From the NCBI RefSeq assembly GCF_002100115.1, contig NZ_ANBM01000005.1:1-64000 (forward strand): a DNA stretch of 64,000 nucleotides. Direction: 5' to 3'. The position numbers and the translations under genes are program-made. Position 1 is the stretch's first letter. The number at the start of each line of letters is the position of its first letter. The notes under the pieces are model-generated. The model was not told the origin of the DNA. It worked only from the letters and a program-made list of their open reading frames with translations, and did no database searches. Positions 17,214 to 25,784 of the stretch are shown here, piece by piece. Origin of the DNA: Anaerovibrio sp. JC8. Lineage in GTDB: Bacteria; Bacillota; Negativicutes; Selenomonadales; Selenomonadaceae.

Positions 17214-18299
17214 TTACTCCGCCTCCTTTATTGGATTATAGAAGGTATCCCGTTCCACCGGAATCATCCCCGCCTCAGTAATGAGCTTTCTGAGGCGTTC
17301 TCTGGTGGTGCCGGTGCCGGTCTTGGCCCCGGCCTCGTGGATAATCTTTTCCTCGCCAATGGTACCGTCCAAATCATCTGCACCAAAGCCCAGGGCCAGC
17401 TGAGCCAACGGCGTGGTCAGCATAATCCAGAAGGCCTTCACATGGTCAATATTGTCCAAAATCAGCCGGGACAGAGCTATCATCTTCATATCCTCCCAGG
17501 AACCAACCCGCTTCAAATGGCTAAGCTGAGTGTTGGCCGGATGGAACGGAAAGGCAATAAAGGCCTGAAAACCGCCGGTTTCGTCCTGAATATCCCGCAA
17601 TGTAAAAAGATGTTGCAAACGCTCCTCAATGGTCTCAATATGACCATACATAATGGAGCAGTTAGTCCGAATTCCCAGCTCATGGGCAGCCTTGATGGTT
17701 TCAATCCACTGGGCAGTAGTTGCCTTTTTCGGACAGATTTCCTTGCGGACACGGTCATTGAGAATTTCTGCACCGCCTCCTGGCAAGGAGGACAAGCCCG
17801 CCTCCTGAAGAATCTGCAGAATCTCCTTCACAGGCTTACCGGTCATCTGGCTGAAATGCACCACCTCAACAGGGGTAAAGGCCTTGATATCCACATCCGG
17901 CAGTGCCGCTTTCACCTGACGTACCACATTTAGATAATACTCAAAATCCTTGGTAGGGTGCAAGGCACTGACAATATGAATTTCACCAAGATTTTTCACC
18001 TGCTTGGCATCCTCAAGAACCTTGGCAATATCCTCAGCTTCCATCACATAGCCCCGCTTGTCTCCTTCCTCGCACTGAAAGGCACACAAAGGACAGCCAG
18101 AGGTACAGATATTTGTCAGATTTATATGTCTGTTTACATTATAATATACGTTTTTTCCGCTTTTCTTTTCCTTCAGCCTTCTGGCGCAGGAGGCCAAAAA
18201 GAGCAGGTCATTGTCCTCATACAGGGCCAGGGCATCCTGAAGACTGAGACGTTCCCCGGCTTCAGCCTTGGCTCTGGCTATTCTTATTTCTTCAGTCAT
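17214..18299 (-). CDS. Radical SAM enzyme, MqnE-like (aminofutalosine synthase), paralogue 1
   Basis: 361 residues from ATG 18299, which has AAGGAG 10 nt upstream; an in-frame extension to 18326 is less likely. The radical SAM motif is CTSGCPLC (in NLTNICTSGCPLCAFQ, about residue 60). Matching group features are HIVSALHPTKDFEYY, LPGGGAEILNDRVRKEICP and FIAFPFHPANTQL. It is close in length and sequence to the next gene upstream (18332-19426), so the two arose by duplication. In the futalosine pathway MqnE joins a chorismate-derived enolpyruvyl compound to SAM-derived adenosyl. Pro-Leu in place of the usual basic-aromatic pair between the last cysteines is unusual and may mean a changed substrate. 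Confidence 0.8.
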   Translation of the reverse strand: MTEEIRIARAKAEAGERLSLQDALALYEDNDLLFLASCARRLKEKKSGKNVYYNVNRHINLTNICTSGCPLCAFQCEEGDKRGYVMEAEDIAKVLEDAKQVKNLGEIHIVSALHPTKDFEYYLNVVRQVKAALPDVDIKAFTPVEVVHFSQMTGKPVKEILQILQEAGLSSLPGGGAEILNDRVRKEICPKKATTAQWIETIKAAHELGIRTNCSIMYGHIETIEERLQHLFTLRDIQDETGGFQAFIAFPFHPANTQLSHLKRVGSWEDMKMIALSRLILDNIDHVKAFWIMLTTPLAQLALGFGADDLDGTIGEEKIIHEAGAKTGTGTTRERLRKLITEAGMIPVERDTFYNPIKEAE

Positions 18300-18331
18300 T
18301 ATGATAAATCTCCTTCGACACTGCACTGAAA

Positions 18332-19426
18332 TCAGTCAAAGCGGCGCAAAATATTGAAGTTGCAGTCACAGGCTGCCGGAATGCGGCCTGCATCCCTAAT
18401 AATCTTAATAATACGGTCCTCACTAAGAGCCGTTGGACTGGTGGCTCCCGCATCATGGAGAATAGTTTCCTTATGAATGGTACCATCTATGTCATTGGCA
18501 CCAAAGCCCAAAGCAATCTGGGCCACAGGCACCGTCAGCATAACCCAATATGCCTTTATATTTGTAATATTGTCCAGCATCAGACGGGAAATGGCCATGG
18601 TTCTGAGGTCATCCCACATGGTGGTCTGCTTGACGCTCTCTCCCAGCTCCGTATTCTTTGGCAGGAACGGGAAGCAGATAAAGGTCTGGAGCCCACCGGT
18701 TTCATCCTGCAAATTGCGGAGCTTAATTAAATGGTCCACCCGCTCCTCAATGGTCTCAATATGTCCATAAAGCATGCTGGCATTGGATTTGATACCCAGC
18801 CTGTGGGCAGTTTTGGCCACCTCAATCCACTCATCTGCCGTAGCCTTTTTCGGACAGAGCTCAGTTCTGACCCGATCAGATAAAATCTCCGCTCCGCCAC
18901 CGGCAATGGCCTGAAGGCCTGCAGCCTTTAATTTTTTAAGCACCTCTTCAATACTGAGGCCGGAAATCTTGGCAAAATGGGTTATTTCCACCCCTGTAAA
19001 GCCCTTCAGATACAGCTCCGGAAATTCGTCATGCAAGGCCTGCAGACGCTCCAGATAATCCTCAAAGCTCCAGTCAGGGTGCAGACCGCTTACCACATGA
19101 AGTCCTGCCAGATTAGGGTCCTTCTTGGCATCCCGTACCACATTCAGGGCCTGCTCCACACTAAAGGCATAGGCCCCCTGGCTGTCCTTATCCTTGCCAA
19201 AGGCACAGAATTTGCAGTGAGAGGTACAAATATTAGTCAAATTCACATGACAATTTACATTATAATATACAATATCGCCACACTTCTTTTTACGGACCAT
19301 ATCTGCCATATTGCCCAGCCATGCAATATCGTGGCAATTAAAAAGACGGATTCCGTCCTCTCTGGTCAGCCTCTCTCCCTTCAATATCTTTTGCTCAATA
19401 TCAGCATATTCATTGGATGCGTACAA
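18332..19426 (-). CDS. mqnE: Radical SAM enzyme, MqnE-like (aminofutalosine synthase), paralogue 2
   Basis: 364 residues beginning with a TTG at 19426; GAGGG lies about 9 nt before it and no ATG is better placed. Motif CTSHCKFC at about residue 64 fits canonical MqnE (NLTNICTSHCKFCAF). Further signatures: GLHPDWSFEDY, IAGGGAEILSDRVRTELCP and FICFPFLPKNTEL. It is the first gene of the operon and is 32 nt ahead of its paralogue. As its cysteine motif is closest to the usual form, I assign it as the more likely true aminofutalosine synthase. Later-step genes such as mqnA and mqnD are not in this window. Confidence 0.82.
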   Translation of the reverse strand: MYASNEYADIEQKILKGERLTREDGIRLFNCHDIAWLGNMADMVRKKKCGDIVYYNVNCHVNLTNICTSHCKFCAFGKDKDSQGAYAFSVEQALNVVRDAKKDPNLAGLHVVSGLHPDWSFEDYLERLQALHDEFPELYLKGFTGVEITHFAKISGLSIEEVLKKLKAAGLQAIAGGGAEILSDRVRTELCPKKATADEWIEVAKTAHRLGIKSNASMLYGHIETIEERVDHLIKLRNLQDETGGLQTFICFPFLPKNTELGESVKQTTMWDDLRTMAISRLMLDNITNIKAYWVMLTVPVAQIALGFGANDIDGTIHKETILHDAGATSPTALSEDRIIKIIRDAGRIPAACDCNFNILRRFD

Positions 19427-19495
19427 AATTATAATCCCTCGGTTTCTCTATATATTTATCATAAAATGTATGATGAATTTTAGCATACGGATTAT

Positions 19496-19520
19496 ATTAT
19501 AACGCAATTGTACAAATTTT
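19496..19520 (-). repeat. Dispersed intergenic repeat, end fragment (copy C)
   Basis: On the minus strand AAAATTTGTACAATTGCG followed by TTATAAT matches, with one difference in the first part, the right end of copies A (11651-11736) and B (27455-27547). It is oriented towards the menaquinone operon, about 70 nt before its first start codon. Confidence 0.55.
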
Positions 19521-19667
19521 CCCATAATATTTTTCTATAATTACAATAACTAAAATTTTCAATAATAATAAATGGATTTCATGATTTTTTTATGAAAAAT
19601 CCTCTCTATACGGACATTTTCATTTTTAATGTTTCCCAGAAGGACAACTTTGTATTATTCAGTCAGT

Positions 19668-19696
19668 TTGAAAATTATAAAAAGTTAAGCTATAAT
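19668..19696 (+). promoter_or_regulatory. Sigma70-type promoter of the DcuC-like gene
   Basis: TTGAAA (19668-19673), 17-nt spacer, TATAAT (19691-19696), about 44 nt before the start codon. The rest of the 19427-19740 gap is AT-rich with the repeat fragment above and nothing else I can name. Confidence 0.8.
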
Positions 19697-19740
19697 TAGC
19701 CCTGGATTATTAATTTACAGTGAGTTTAGGAGGTTGAAAA

Positions 19741-21015
19741 ATGTTTCTCGCTGGTATTATTATTGTTATTTTAACTTTTGCGCTTATCATTAAAAAGGTT
19801 GAAGCGCGCCTGGTACTCTTCCTGGCCGGTGTTATCATGTGCTTGATTGGTAACATGCCAGAGGATATTATGAAGGCTTTCATGAAGGCCATGACTAATA
19901 ACTCCCTTGTACCAACTATCTGTACCGTAATGGGTTTCTCTTATGTTATGAAGCTGACCGAATGCGACCAGCATCTGGTACATTCCATTTCCGGAGTATT
20001 GAAAAAGGGCCGTATCATTCTGGTTCCTCTTTCCTTCTTCCTGACCTGGTGGATCAGCTTGGCTATCCCTTCTGCAGCAGGTTGCTCTGCAGCTGTTGGT
20101 AGTATCCTGATTCCTACCCTGATTGCTGCTGGTGTTCACCCAGCTATGGCTGCTGCCACTGTATTGGCTGGCACCTGGGGTAGTGCTATCAGCCCTGGTA
20201 ATGCCCACAACCCATTTGTGGCTGACCTGGCTGGCACTGATATGATGACCGTTATCATCAACGAGACCCCTGCTTCCGTTATTGCATCCTTCGCCTGCGT
20301 TGCTGTAATGACTGCCTATGCCGTTATTATGAAGGAAGGCGCAAACGAAGAACGTAGCAAGGAGTATATGGCTTCTCTTGAAGATGGTGAAGCTCAGAAT
20401 ATTGGTTCCTTCAAGGTAAATCCTTTAAAGGCTATCGTACCATTGATTCCGCTTGTTCTTTTGATTCTCAGCTCCAAGCAGGTTGCTGTTCTGCCTGAGA
20501 TGAGCGTTGCTCTCTCCATGATTCTGGGTGTTGTTCTCGGTCTTTTGGTTACCTGGTCCAACGCACAGCAGGTTTGCAAGAACTTCTTCAAGGGCATGGG
20601 CGATGCCTATGGCGATGTAATCGGTCTTATCGTCTGCGCCAGCGTGTTCACCACTGGTATGGCTGCTGTTGGTCTGACCAACGCACTGACCGAGATTATG
20701 GAAGGCTCCCAGTCTGCAGCCGCTGCTGCCGGCACCTTTGGTCCTTTCTTTATTGCTGTTATCTCCGGTTCCGGCGATGCCGCTGCCTTTGCATTCAATG
20801 GTGCAGTTACTCCTAATGCAGAGCAGTTCGGCCTCAGCATTATGAACCTCGGTTCCCTGGCACAGATTGCCGGTGCAATGGGCCGTTCCATGTCCCCAGT
20901 GGCTGGTGCTGCCATTATCTGCGCTGGTCTGGCAAAGGTAAACCCTATGGAAGTATCCAAGCGTAACGCACTGCCTTGTCTGGCTGCTGCTATTGCACTG
21001 ATGCTTTTCTTATAA
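19741..21015 (+). CDS. DcuC-type C4-dicarboxylate transporter family protein
   Basis: 424 residues, almost entirely hydrophobic, with about twelve segments. Start ATG follows AGGAGG at 7 nt. Features of the DcuC group include IPSAAGCSAAVGSILIPTLI (about 105-125), AGTWGSAISPGNAHNPFVAD (about 138-158) and SGSGDAAAFAFNGAVTPNA (about 340-358). These carriers exchange fumarate, succinate or related anions in anaerobes. The next gene encodes a peptidase, with a hairpin between them, so substrate could also be an amino acid or peptide product; that is speculative. Confidence 0.8.
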   Translation: MFLAGIIIVILTFALIIKKVEARLVLFLAGVIMCLIGNMPEDIMKAFMKAMTNNSLVPTICTVMGFSYVMKLTECDQHLVHSISGVLKKGRIILVPLSFFLTWWISLAIPSAAGCSAAVGSILIPTLIAAGVHPAMAAATVLAGTWGSAISPGNAHNPFVADLAGTDMMTVIINETPASVIASFACVAVMTAYAVIMKEGANEERSKEYMASLEDGEAQNIGSFKVNPLKAIVPLIPLVLLILSSKQVAVLPEMSVALSMILGVVLGLLVTWSNAQQVCKNFFKGMGDAYGDVIGLIVCASVFTTGMAAVGLTNALTEIMEGSQSAAAAAGTFGPFFIAVISGSGDAAAFAFNGAVTPNAEQFGLSIMNLGSLAQIAGAMGRSMSPVAGAAIICAGLAKVNPMEVSKRNALPCLAAAIALMLFL

Positions 21016-21039
21016 TATAATCTAACTGGTTTAGCTTTC

Positions 21040-21069
21040 AACGAGGTAGGGCTTTCTCCTTACCTCGTT
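21040..21069 (+). terminator. Hairpin between DcuC-like and peptidase genes
   Basis: Stem AACGAGGTA/TACCTCGTT with T-rich sequence after it (CTATTTTATTTTAT). It may terminate most transcription or allow partial read-through into the peptidase gene, which starts 36 nt later. Confidence 0.65.
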
Positions 21070-21104
21070 CTATTTTATTTTATGTAAGGAAGAGGGTATA
21101 TCCT

Positions 21105-22223
21105 ATGATTAATGAACAACGTGTATTGGACGAGTTTCTGGAATTAGTACAGATTCGTTGTTCTACCCATGATGAACGTGAGGTTGCCGACCTGCTGACA
21201 AAGCGTCTGGAAGCACTGGGCGGCACCGTAAAGGAAGATAATGCCGGTGAAAAGCTGGGTGGCAATACCGGTAATCTGGTGGCTGATTTCCCTGGCACCA
21301 AGGACGCCCCTACTGTAATGCTCACTGCCCACATGGACTGCGTTGAGCCTTGTGAAGGCGTTAAGCCGGTTATTAAGGACGGAATCATCACCTCCGACGG
21401 CACCACTATCCTTGGTGGCGATGACAAGGCCGGTGTGGTTGCCATTCTGGAAACTCTCCGCCAGCTGAAGGAAAACAATATTCCTCACGGTCCTATTCAG
21501 GTTGTATTCACCGTAGCCGAGGAAAATGGCGTACATGGTTCCCAGAATCTGGACCAGAGCCTGCTCCACTCTGACTTCGGGTTCACTCTGGACACCCACA
21601 ACCATCCTGGCTGCATAACCTTTATGGCACCTGGCAAAAATCAGATAAAGATTCACATTGAGGGCAAGGCAAGTCACGCAGGTGTAGACCCAGATGCCGG
21701 TATCAATGCCATCTGTGCTGCCGGTCTTCTTATCAGTGATGCTCCACAGGGCCGCATTGATGAGGAAACCACCTGCAACCTTGGCAAAATCTCCGGCGGT
21801 TCCGCTACCAATGTTGTGGCAGAATTCTGTGACGTATTCTACGAAAGCCGCAGCCGTGATAAGGCAAAGCTGGACAAGATTACCAAGGATATCTGCGACC
21901 ACTTCGTAAATGGTGCTGAAAAGACCCGCTGCAAGATTACCGCTGAGGTAAGTCCTGACTACGGCCCATATTGCCACGAAAAGGACTCCCCGGCTATTCA
22001 GACAGCAGTAAAAGCAGCTGAAAAGCTTGGTCTGCCTGTAAATCTGGAGGAATCCGGCGGTGGCTCCGATGCCAACCACTTCAACACCTATGGTGTACCA
22101 ACCGCAGTTCTTGCTGTTGGCATGGAAAAAGCCCATACCAAGGAAGAGTACATCGAAATCAAGGATTTGTATGACTCTGCCCGCTGGGCCCTTGAAATTG
22201 TAAAAACTGTAGCTGAAAAGTAA
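21105..22223 (+). CDS. M20-family peptidase T-like metallopeptidase
   Basis: 372 residues, cytosolic. The di-zinc site is visible: TAHMDCVEP (His about 79), LGGDDKAG (bridging Asp about 113), AEENG (catalytic Glu and ligand, about 147), TLDTHNHPG (Asp about 170) and GGSDANHF (His near 327). The dimerisation lid contains GKASHAGVDPDAGINA. Length and order match PepT-like proteins of Firmicutes. It probably trims tripeptides or modified amino acids. It may be partly co-transcribed with the carrier gene upstream. Confidence 0.88.
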   Translation: MINEQRVLDEFLELVQIRCSTHDEREVADLLTKRLEALGGTVKEDNAGEKLGGNTGNLVADFPGTKDAPTVMLTAHMDCVEPCEGVKPVIKDGIITSDGTTILGGDDKAGVVAILETLRQLKENNIPHGPIQVVFTVAEENGVHGSQNLDQSLLHSDFGFTLDTHNHPGCITFMAPGKNQIKIHIEGKASHAGVDPDAGINAICAAGLLISDAPQGRIDEETTCNLGKISGGSATNVVAEFCDVFYESRSRDKAKLDKITKDICDHFVNGAEKTRCKITAEVSPDYGPYCHEKDSPAIQTAVKAAEKLGLPVNLEESGGGSDANHFNTYGVPTAVLAVGMEKAHTKEEYIEIKDLYDSARWALEIVKTVAEK

Positions 22224-22249
22224 AAAGGCCCCTACGGGGCATAAAAATT

Positions 22250-22273
22250 GAGGTTAGCCGATTGGTTAACCTC
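22250..22273. terminator. Bidirectional terminator (pilin 1 / peptidase)
   Basis: Stem GAGGTTAGCC/GGTTAACCTC with GATT loop; T-runs on both sides. Almost identical to the hairpin at 23083-23106 behind the second pilin gene, so it was copied with the gene. Confidence 0.82.
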
Positions 22274-22299
22274 TTTTATTTTGTAATTATATTTTAGAA

Positions 22300-22944
22300 T
22301 CATTTTTTCGTTGTAAGCCCAGCTTCTCTACCATTAGGAGAAGAATTTGGATTCACCACAATCTCAACATCCGTTAATACTCCATTAGTATATTTTAAAT
22401 TCTTTGCCTTTACACCAAGATACTTAGTTTGTGTGTTTCCTGCGTTATCCAAAGCATAATCAGAGAATAAATATCTTTGGGATGATCCTTCCTCCCGCGT
22501 TGAAAAACCGAAAATACTCAAGTCATGAGTTTCTCCGTCACCAGAACTACCCCTTGTGGTATAAAAACTATTAGTATCGTCTGTAAATTTAAATGTGCCT
22601 AACAAAATTTCATCATTTTTCGTAGTCCCAAGCATTGTCTGTATTTCAGATTTAGTCTTTCCAAGAAGATTATTTCTTATGCTATTCAAATAATCCTTAT
22701 CCGCAGCCAAACGCTCGCTGTTATCAATAGCTCTTAAGTCCGCTTCACTCATTGATGCCCATCTCTCCTGCTCCGTTTCAACCCCAAGGGCATGAGCTAC
22801 TCTTGCAAAGGTATTGGCAATGGCATTATCTAGGCCACTGCCCTGCACCGCTATGGCAATACCCAAAATAAATGCCAAAAGCAGAGCATACTCCACTATA
22901 CCCTGCCCCTTTTGTTTTCTTACATCACGCAAATTCATCAACAT
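22300..22944 (-). CDS. Flp/type IVb-like pilin with long C-terminal domain, copy 1
   Basis: 214 residues. A class III (prepilin) signal is evident: basic residues, then QKGQGIVEYALLLAFI; cleavage would fall between Gly and Gln, leaving Glu at +5. The hydrophobic helix (IVEYALLLAFILGIAIAVQG) is followed by DNAIANTFARVAHALGVE and about 150 polar residues with no motif known to me. Typical Flp pilins are 50-70 residues, so this is closer to a minor pilin or pseudopilin. The first 50 residues and the Shine-Dalgarno region are nearly the same as in copy 2 while the rest has diverged. No tad assembly genes are nearby. Confidence 0.78.
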   Translation of the reverse strand: MLMNLRDVRKQKGQGIVEYALLLAFILGIAIAVQGSGLDNAIANTFARVAHALGVETEQERWASMSEADLRAIDNSERLAADKDYLNSIRNNLLGKTKSEIQTMLGTTKNDEILLGTFKFTDDTNSFYTTRGSSGDGETHDLSIFGFSTREEGSSQRYLFSDYALDNAGNTQTKYLGVKAKNLKYTNGVLTDVEIVVNPNSSPNGREAGLTTKK

Positions 22945-23082
22945 AATGAATCACCTCTCTAAGTACATTATGTCTCTCATTTAATACATTCCTGTTACTG
23001 TTCTATCGTCACCTAGTACTTTATACTTAATTATAAATTAAAAAAAATTATTCATCAAACCAATTTTAGTTATATAAAAAAT

Positions 23083-23106
23083 TGAGGTTAGCCTATTGGC
23101 TAACCT
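23083..23106. terminator. Terminator of pilin copy 2
   Basis: Perfect 10-bp stem GAGGTTAGCC/GGCTAACCTC with a TATT loop, followed on the minus strand by AATTTTTTATA. Confidence 0.82.
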
Positions 23107-23129
23107 CTTTTGCTTTTTGTGAAATAACA

Positions 23130-23834
23130 TTATTGGTAACTATTTTTAGTAACCGTTACTTCAATATCATTTCCATCATGATTTGCACTTTGTGGATTTA
23201 CGATTAAATGAACACTCTCTACCTGATTATTGCTATCAAAAGTAAAACCCATTATTTTTATACCGTTACCGGTAGTCCTGCCATTATTATTAAAATCATC
23301 TTGAGCATGAGTAAGGGCAAAATCGGAATAGAGATAACGCCTTGTGTTATCGTAATCTGAACTCCCTGTTCCCCAAGCATAGAAATCTCCGGTTTTAGCA
23401 CTGGTTTCATTAGTATCATGGTTGGTGGATATTAAATTTCCTTGGTCATCCCTTTTCTCCGTCAAGTGTCCTACCAGTACACCCCATTGTGGAATCTTAT
23501 TGGAATTGATATTATACTTTGATTGTAGCTCAGATGAGGTCAAACCAATAAACTGCTTCCCAATATTGGCCAAAAAATCCCGGTCAGATGCCAACCTTGC
23601 CTCAGCAGATGCGGTGTCAGCCAAAAGATCATTGGCATTCATAGTACTCCACTTATCCTTATCTGTCTCAACCCCTAAGGCCTGAGCTACTCTGGAAAAT
23701 GTATTGGCTATGGCATTATCAATTCCACTGCCCTGCATGGCAATAGCAATAGCCAAAATAAAAGCCAAAAGCAGAGCATACTCCACTATACCCTGCCCCT
23801 TTTGTTTTCTTACATTACTTAATCTCCTCAACAT
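23130..23834 (-). CDS. Flp/type IVb-like pilin with long C-terminal domain, copy 2
   Basis: 234 residues starting MLRRLSNVRKQKGQGIVEYA; prepilin site as in copy 1. The region to about residue 60 (DNAIANTFSRVAQALGVETD) is highly similar to copy 1. Beyond that the proteins share only a framework: a RYLYSDFAL stretch and a final strand ending in IVNPQS/IVNPNS. The C-terminus contains Asp/Asn-rich loops (DFNNNGRT). The pattern suggests a conserved assembly stem and a variable exposed domain. Each copy has its own terminator, and the upstream sequences differ, so they may be transcribed separately. Confidence 0.78.
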   Translation of the reverse strand: MLRRLSNVRKQKGQGIVEYALLLAFILAIAIAMQGSGIDNAIANTFSRVAQALGVETDKDKWSTMNANDLLADTASAEARLASDRDFLANIGKQFIGLTSSELQSKYNINSNKIPQWGVLVGHLTEKRDDQGNLISTNHDTNETSAKTGDFYAWGTGSSDYDNTRRYLYSDFALTHAQDDFNNNGRTTGNGIKIMGFTFDSNNQVESVHLIVNPQSANHDGNDIEVTVTKNSYQ

Positions 23835-23941
23835 AATGAATCACCTCTCTATAAGCATTATGCCGTCAACACACAGATTTGTTACCATATTATCGATGTT
23901 ATCGAATTTTAACTTAATTATTACCTTTATTATAAGAAAAA

Positions 23942-23973
23942 AATAGGTGAAAATCCATGTTTTCACCTATTTT
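23942..23973. terminator. Terminator after the chemoreceptor gene
   Basis: Perfect 12-bp stem AATAGGTGAAAA with its complement, 6-nt loop, A/T tails on both sides; 28 nt beyond the stop of the chemoreceptor gene. Confidence 0.8.
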
Positions 23974-24000
23974 AATAATAATTTAATTATATACTGTTGT

Positions 24001-25509
24001 TTAAACCTTAAACTGTCTTACAGCCTCCTGCAACAGCTCTGCCTGAGCACTAAGCTCTACAGAAGCGGATGCGCTTTCCTCTGCTGTAGCGGAATTGGTC
24101 TGAACCACATTGGACACCTGTACCACGCCCTGATTAAGCATTTGCAGGGAAGAATTCTGTTTAACGGAGGCATCTGCAATCTCACTTACCAAAGAAGCGA
24201 CCTCGCCAACCCCGTCCTTGATGCTCTTAAGGGCATCAGAGGTTTCATTGGCCAGCTGGGTTCCCAGGTTAACCTTGCTAATGGATTCCTCAATAATATC
24301 CGTAGTTTCCTTGGCAGCCTTGGCACTTCTGGCAGCCAGATTTCTTACCTCCTCTGCCACCACGGCAAAGCCCTTACCGTGCTGACCGGCTCTGGCGGCC
24401 TCTACTGCGGCATTGAGAGCCAAAATATTGGTCTGGAAAGCAATTTCATCTATAACCTTAATTATCTTGGCAATATTATTGGAAGACTGATTAATATCCT
24501 CCATAGCCTTCAACATTTCATTCATGCGTCTGTTGCCCATATCAGCCTTGCCGTTGGCATCATTGGTGATTTCATTGGCATGCTCAGCCTTTTGGGCATT
24601 CTGTGCTGTCTGGTGGGTGATTTCCTGAATAGTGGCTGACAGCTCCTCCACAGAAGCGGCCTGGGTTGTTGCCCCCTGGGCCAGCATGTTGCCACTGTCA
24701 GAAATATTCTTGGAGCCTGCTGCCACCTGAGATGCAGAAACACCTATGCTCTTCATCAGCTCATGCATGGTATTCTTCATCTTGTTTGTATCTATGGCCA
24801 GCTGGGCCAGCTCATCGTTGCCAACAGCGGCAATATCCCTGGTAGTAAGATCACCGGCGGCAATTCTTTCCATTGTCTCAGTTACATCATATACCGCATT
24901 CATCTTGCGGTTAATGATATAGATGGAAATAGCACCAACTATCAGGAAAAGTACAATGGCAGCCATGGCCATCTTGAAAATAAACTCTCTTTCAAGGGCA
25001 ATAACAGGAGCGCTTGGAGCACCCACAAAGAGCATACCGATACGCTTGCCACTGCCGTCCACAATTGGCTGATAGCAGGTATAATATGGCACACCAATAA
25101 CATCGGCCTCCACATTGGCGGTTTCACCCTTGCCCATAACCCTGGCAACGATGTCCTCATTGGCCTTTGTACCAACTGCCCGCTGCCCATCCTTCATAAC
25201 ATTGGTGGATACACGGGTATCATTGTTAAAAATGGTTACTGCTTCCTCACCGGCAAGGTTGTCCAGCTCACTGGTAAGGCCCTCCATCAGGGTGCTGCCT
25301 TTGTACAGCTTACCTTCCTTAATATTCCATTCCCCTGGATACTTTACAGCAATAAGCTGCTCCACCCGCTCTGCCACACCGGAAACCTTGCTGATATAAG
25401 CATCATCAAAGCCCTTTGCTGAGTTAATATAAGCAAGAATACCCAGCAATACACATGCAACGAGCAAACACCCATCAACAAAAATTACTGCCTGCGTTTT
25501 TAGTTTCAT
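24001..25509 (-). CDS. Methyl-accepting chemotaxis protein with Cache-type sensor
   Basis: 502 residues from ATG 25509, six nt behind GAGGG; the longer frame to 25554 lacks a site. First membrane segment at about 5-25, periplasmic single-Cache-like domain at about 30-185 (contains FNNDTRVSTNV, GVPYYTCYQPI and IGMLFVGAP), second membrane segment at about 190-212. HAMP follows, then the signalling domain with hairpin tip AFQTNILALNAAVEAARAGQ and KGFAVVAEEVRNLA. The C-terminus ends in RQFKV without a CheR tether. It would steer motility toward or away from a small ligand, often an organic acid for this Cache type. Confidence 0.93.
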   Translation of the reverse strand: MKLKTQAVIFVDGCLLVACVLLGILAYINSAKGFDDAYISKVSGVAERVEQLIAVKYPGEWNIKEGKLYKGSTLMEGLTSELDNLAGEEAVTIFNNDTRVSTNVMKDGQRAVGTKANEDIVARVMGKGETANVEADVIGVPYYTCYQPIVDGSGKRIGMLFVGAPSAPVIALEREFIFKMAMAAIVLFLIVGAISIYIINRKMNAVYDVTETMERIAAGDLTTRDIAAVGNDELAQLAIDTNKMKNTMHELMKSIGVSASQVAAGSKNISDSGNMLAQGATTQAASVEELSATIQEITHQTAQNAQKAEHANEITNDANGKADMGNRRMNEMLKAMEDINQSSNNIAKIIKVIDEIAFQTNILALNAAVEAARAGQHGKGFAVVAEEVRNLAARSAKAAKETTDIIEESISKVNLGTQLANETSDALKSIKDGVGEVASLVSEIADASVKQNSSLQMLNQGVVQVSNVVQTNSATAEESASASVELSAQAELLQEAVRQFKV

Positions 25510-25706
25510 ACTCTTCCCTCTTTTCAGCGAATTGAGCTTTCTTTCACATTTCACACATGTAAAATTCGCTATCGGCTACAAAATATCCTTTATTGATATT
25601 AAATTTTTAATAAAAATACACTTTTAAATTGCAGAAATTTCCGATAATGATATTTTAAATGATATATATTCGCAATTTCCTCATAGGGGTGGTCAAGGGA
25701 ATCAAA

Positions 25707-25724
25707 AATTAGTATAATGTAGAT
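25707..25724. repeat. 18-bp direct repeat, copy 1 (contains TATAAT)
   Basis: AATTAGTATAATGTAGAT occurs here and again at 25929-25946. This copy holds a candidate -10 box (TATAAT, 25713-25718) about 70 nt before a small frameshifted reading frame. A -35 is poor (TGGTCA at 25690-25695). Confidence 0.6.
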
Positions 25725-25784
25725 ACAGACAAAATATTCAATATAGTCTGACTCTTTTTTCTAACCAAAAAAGGGGGTGCATAG

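Noticed and set aside
16647-17933. 428-codon plus-strand frame across the radical SAM genes
   Set aside because: It spans two genes with intact CxxxCxxC enzymes on the other strand; composition is not protein-like.
22250-23106. Possible insertion-sequence ends formed by the two GAGGTTAGCC hairpins
   Set aside because: They are terminators of the duplicated pilin genes; no transposase lies between and the region is explained by tandem duplication.
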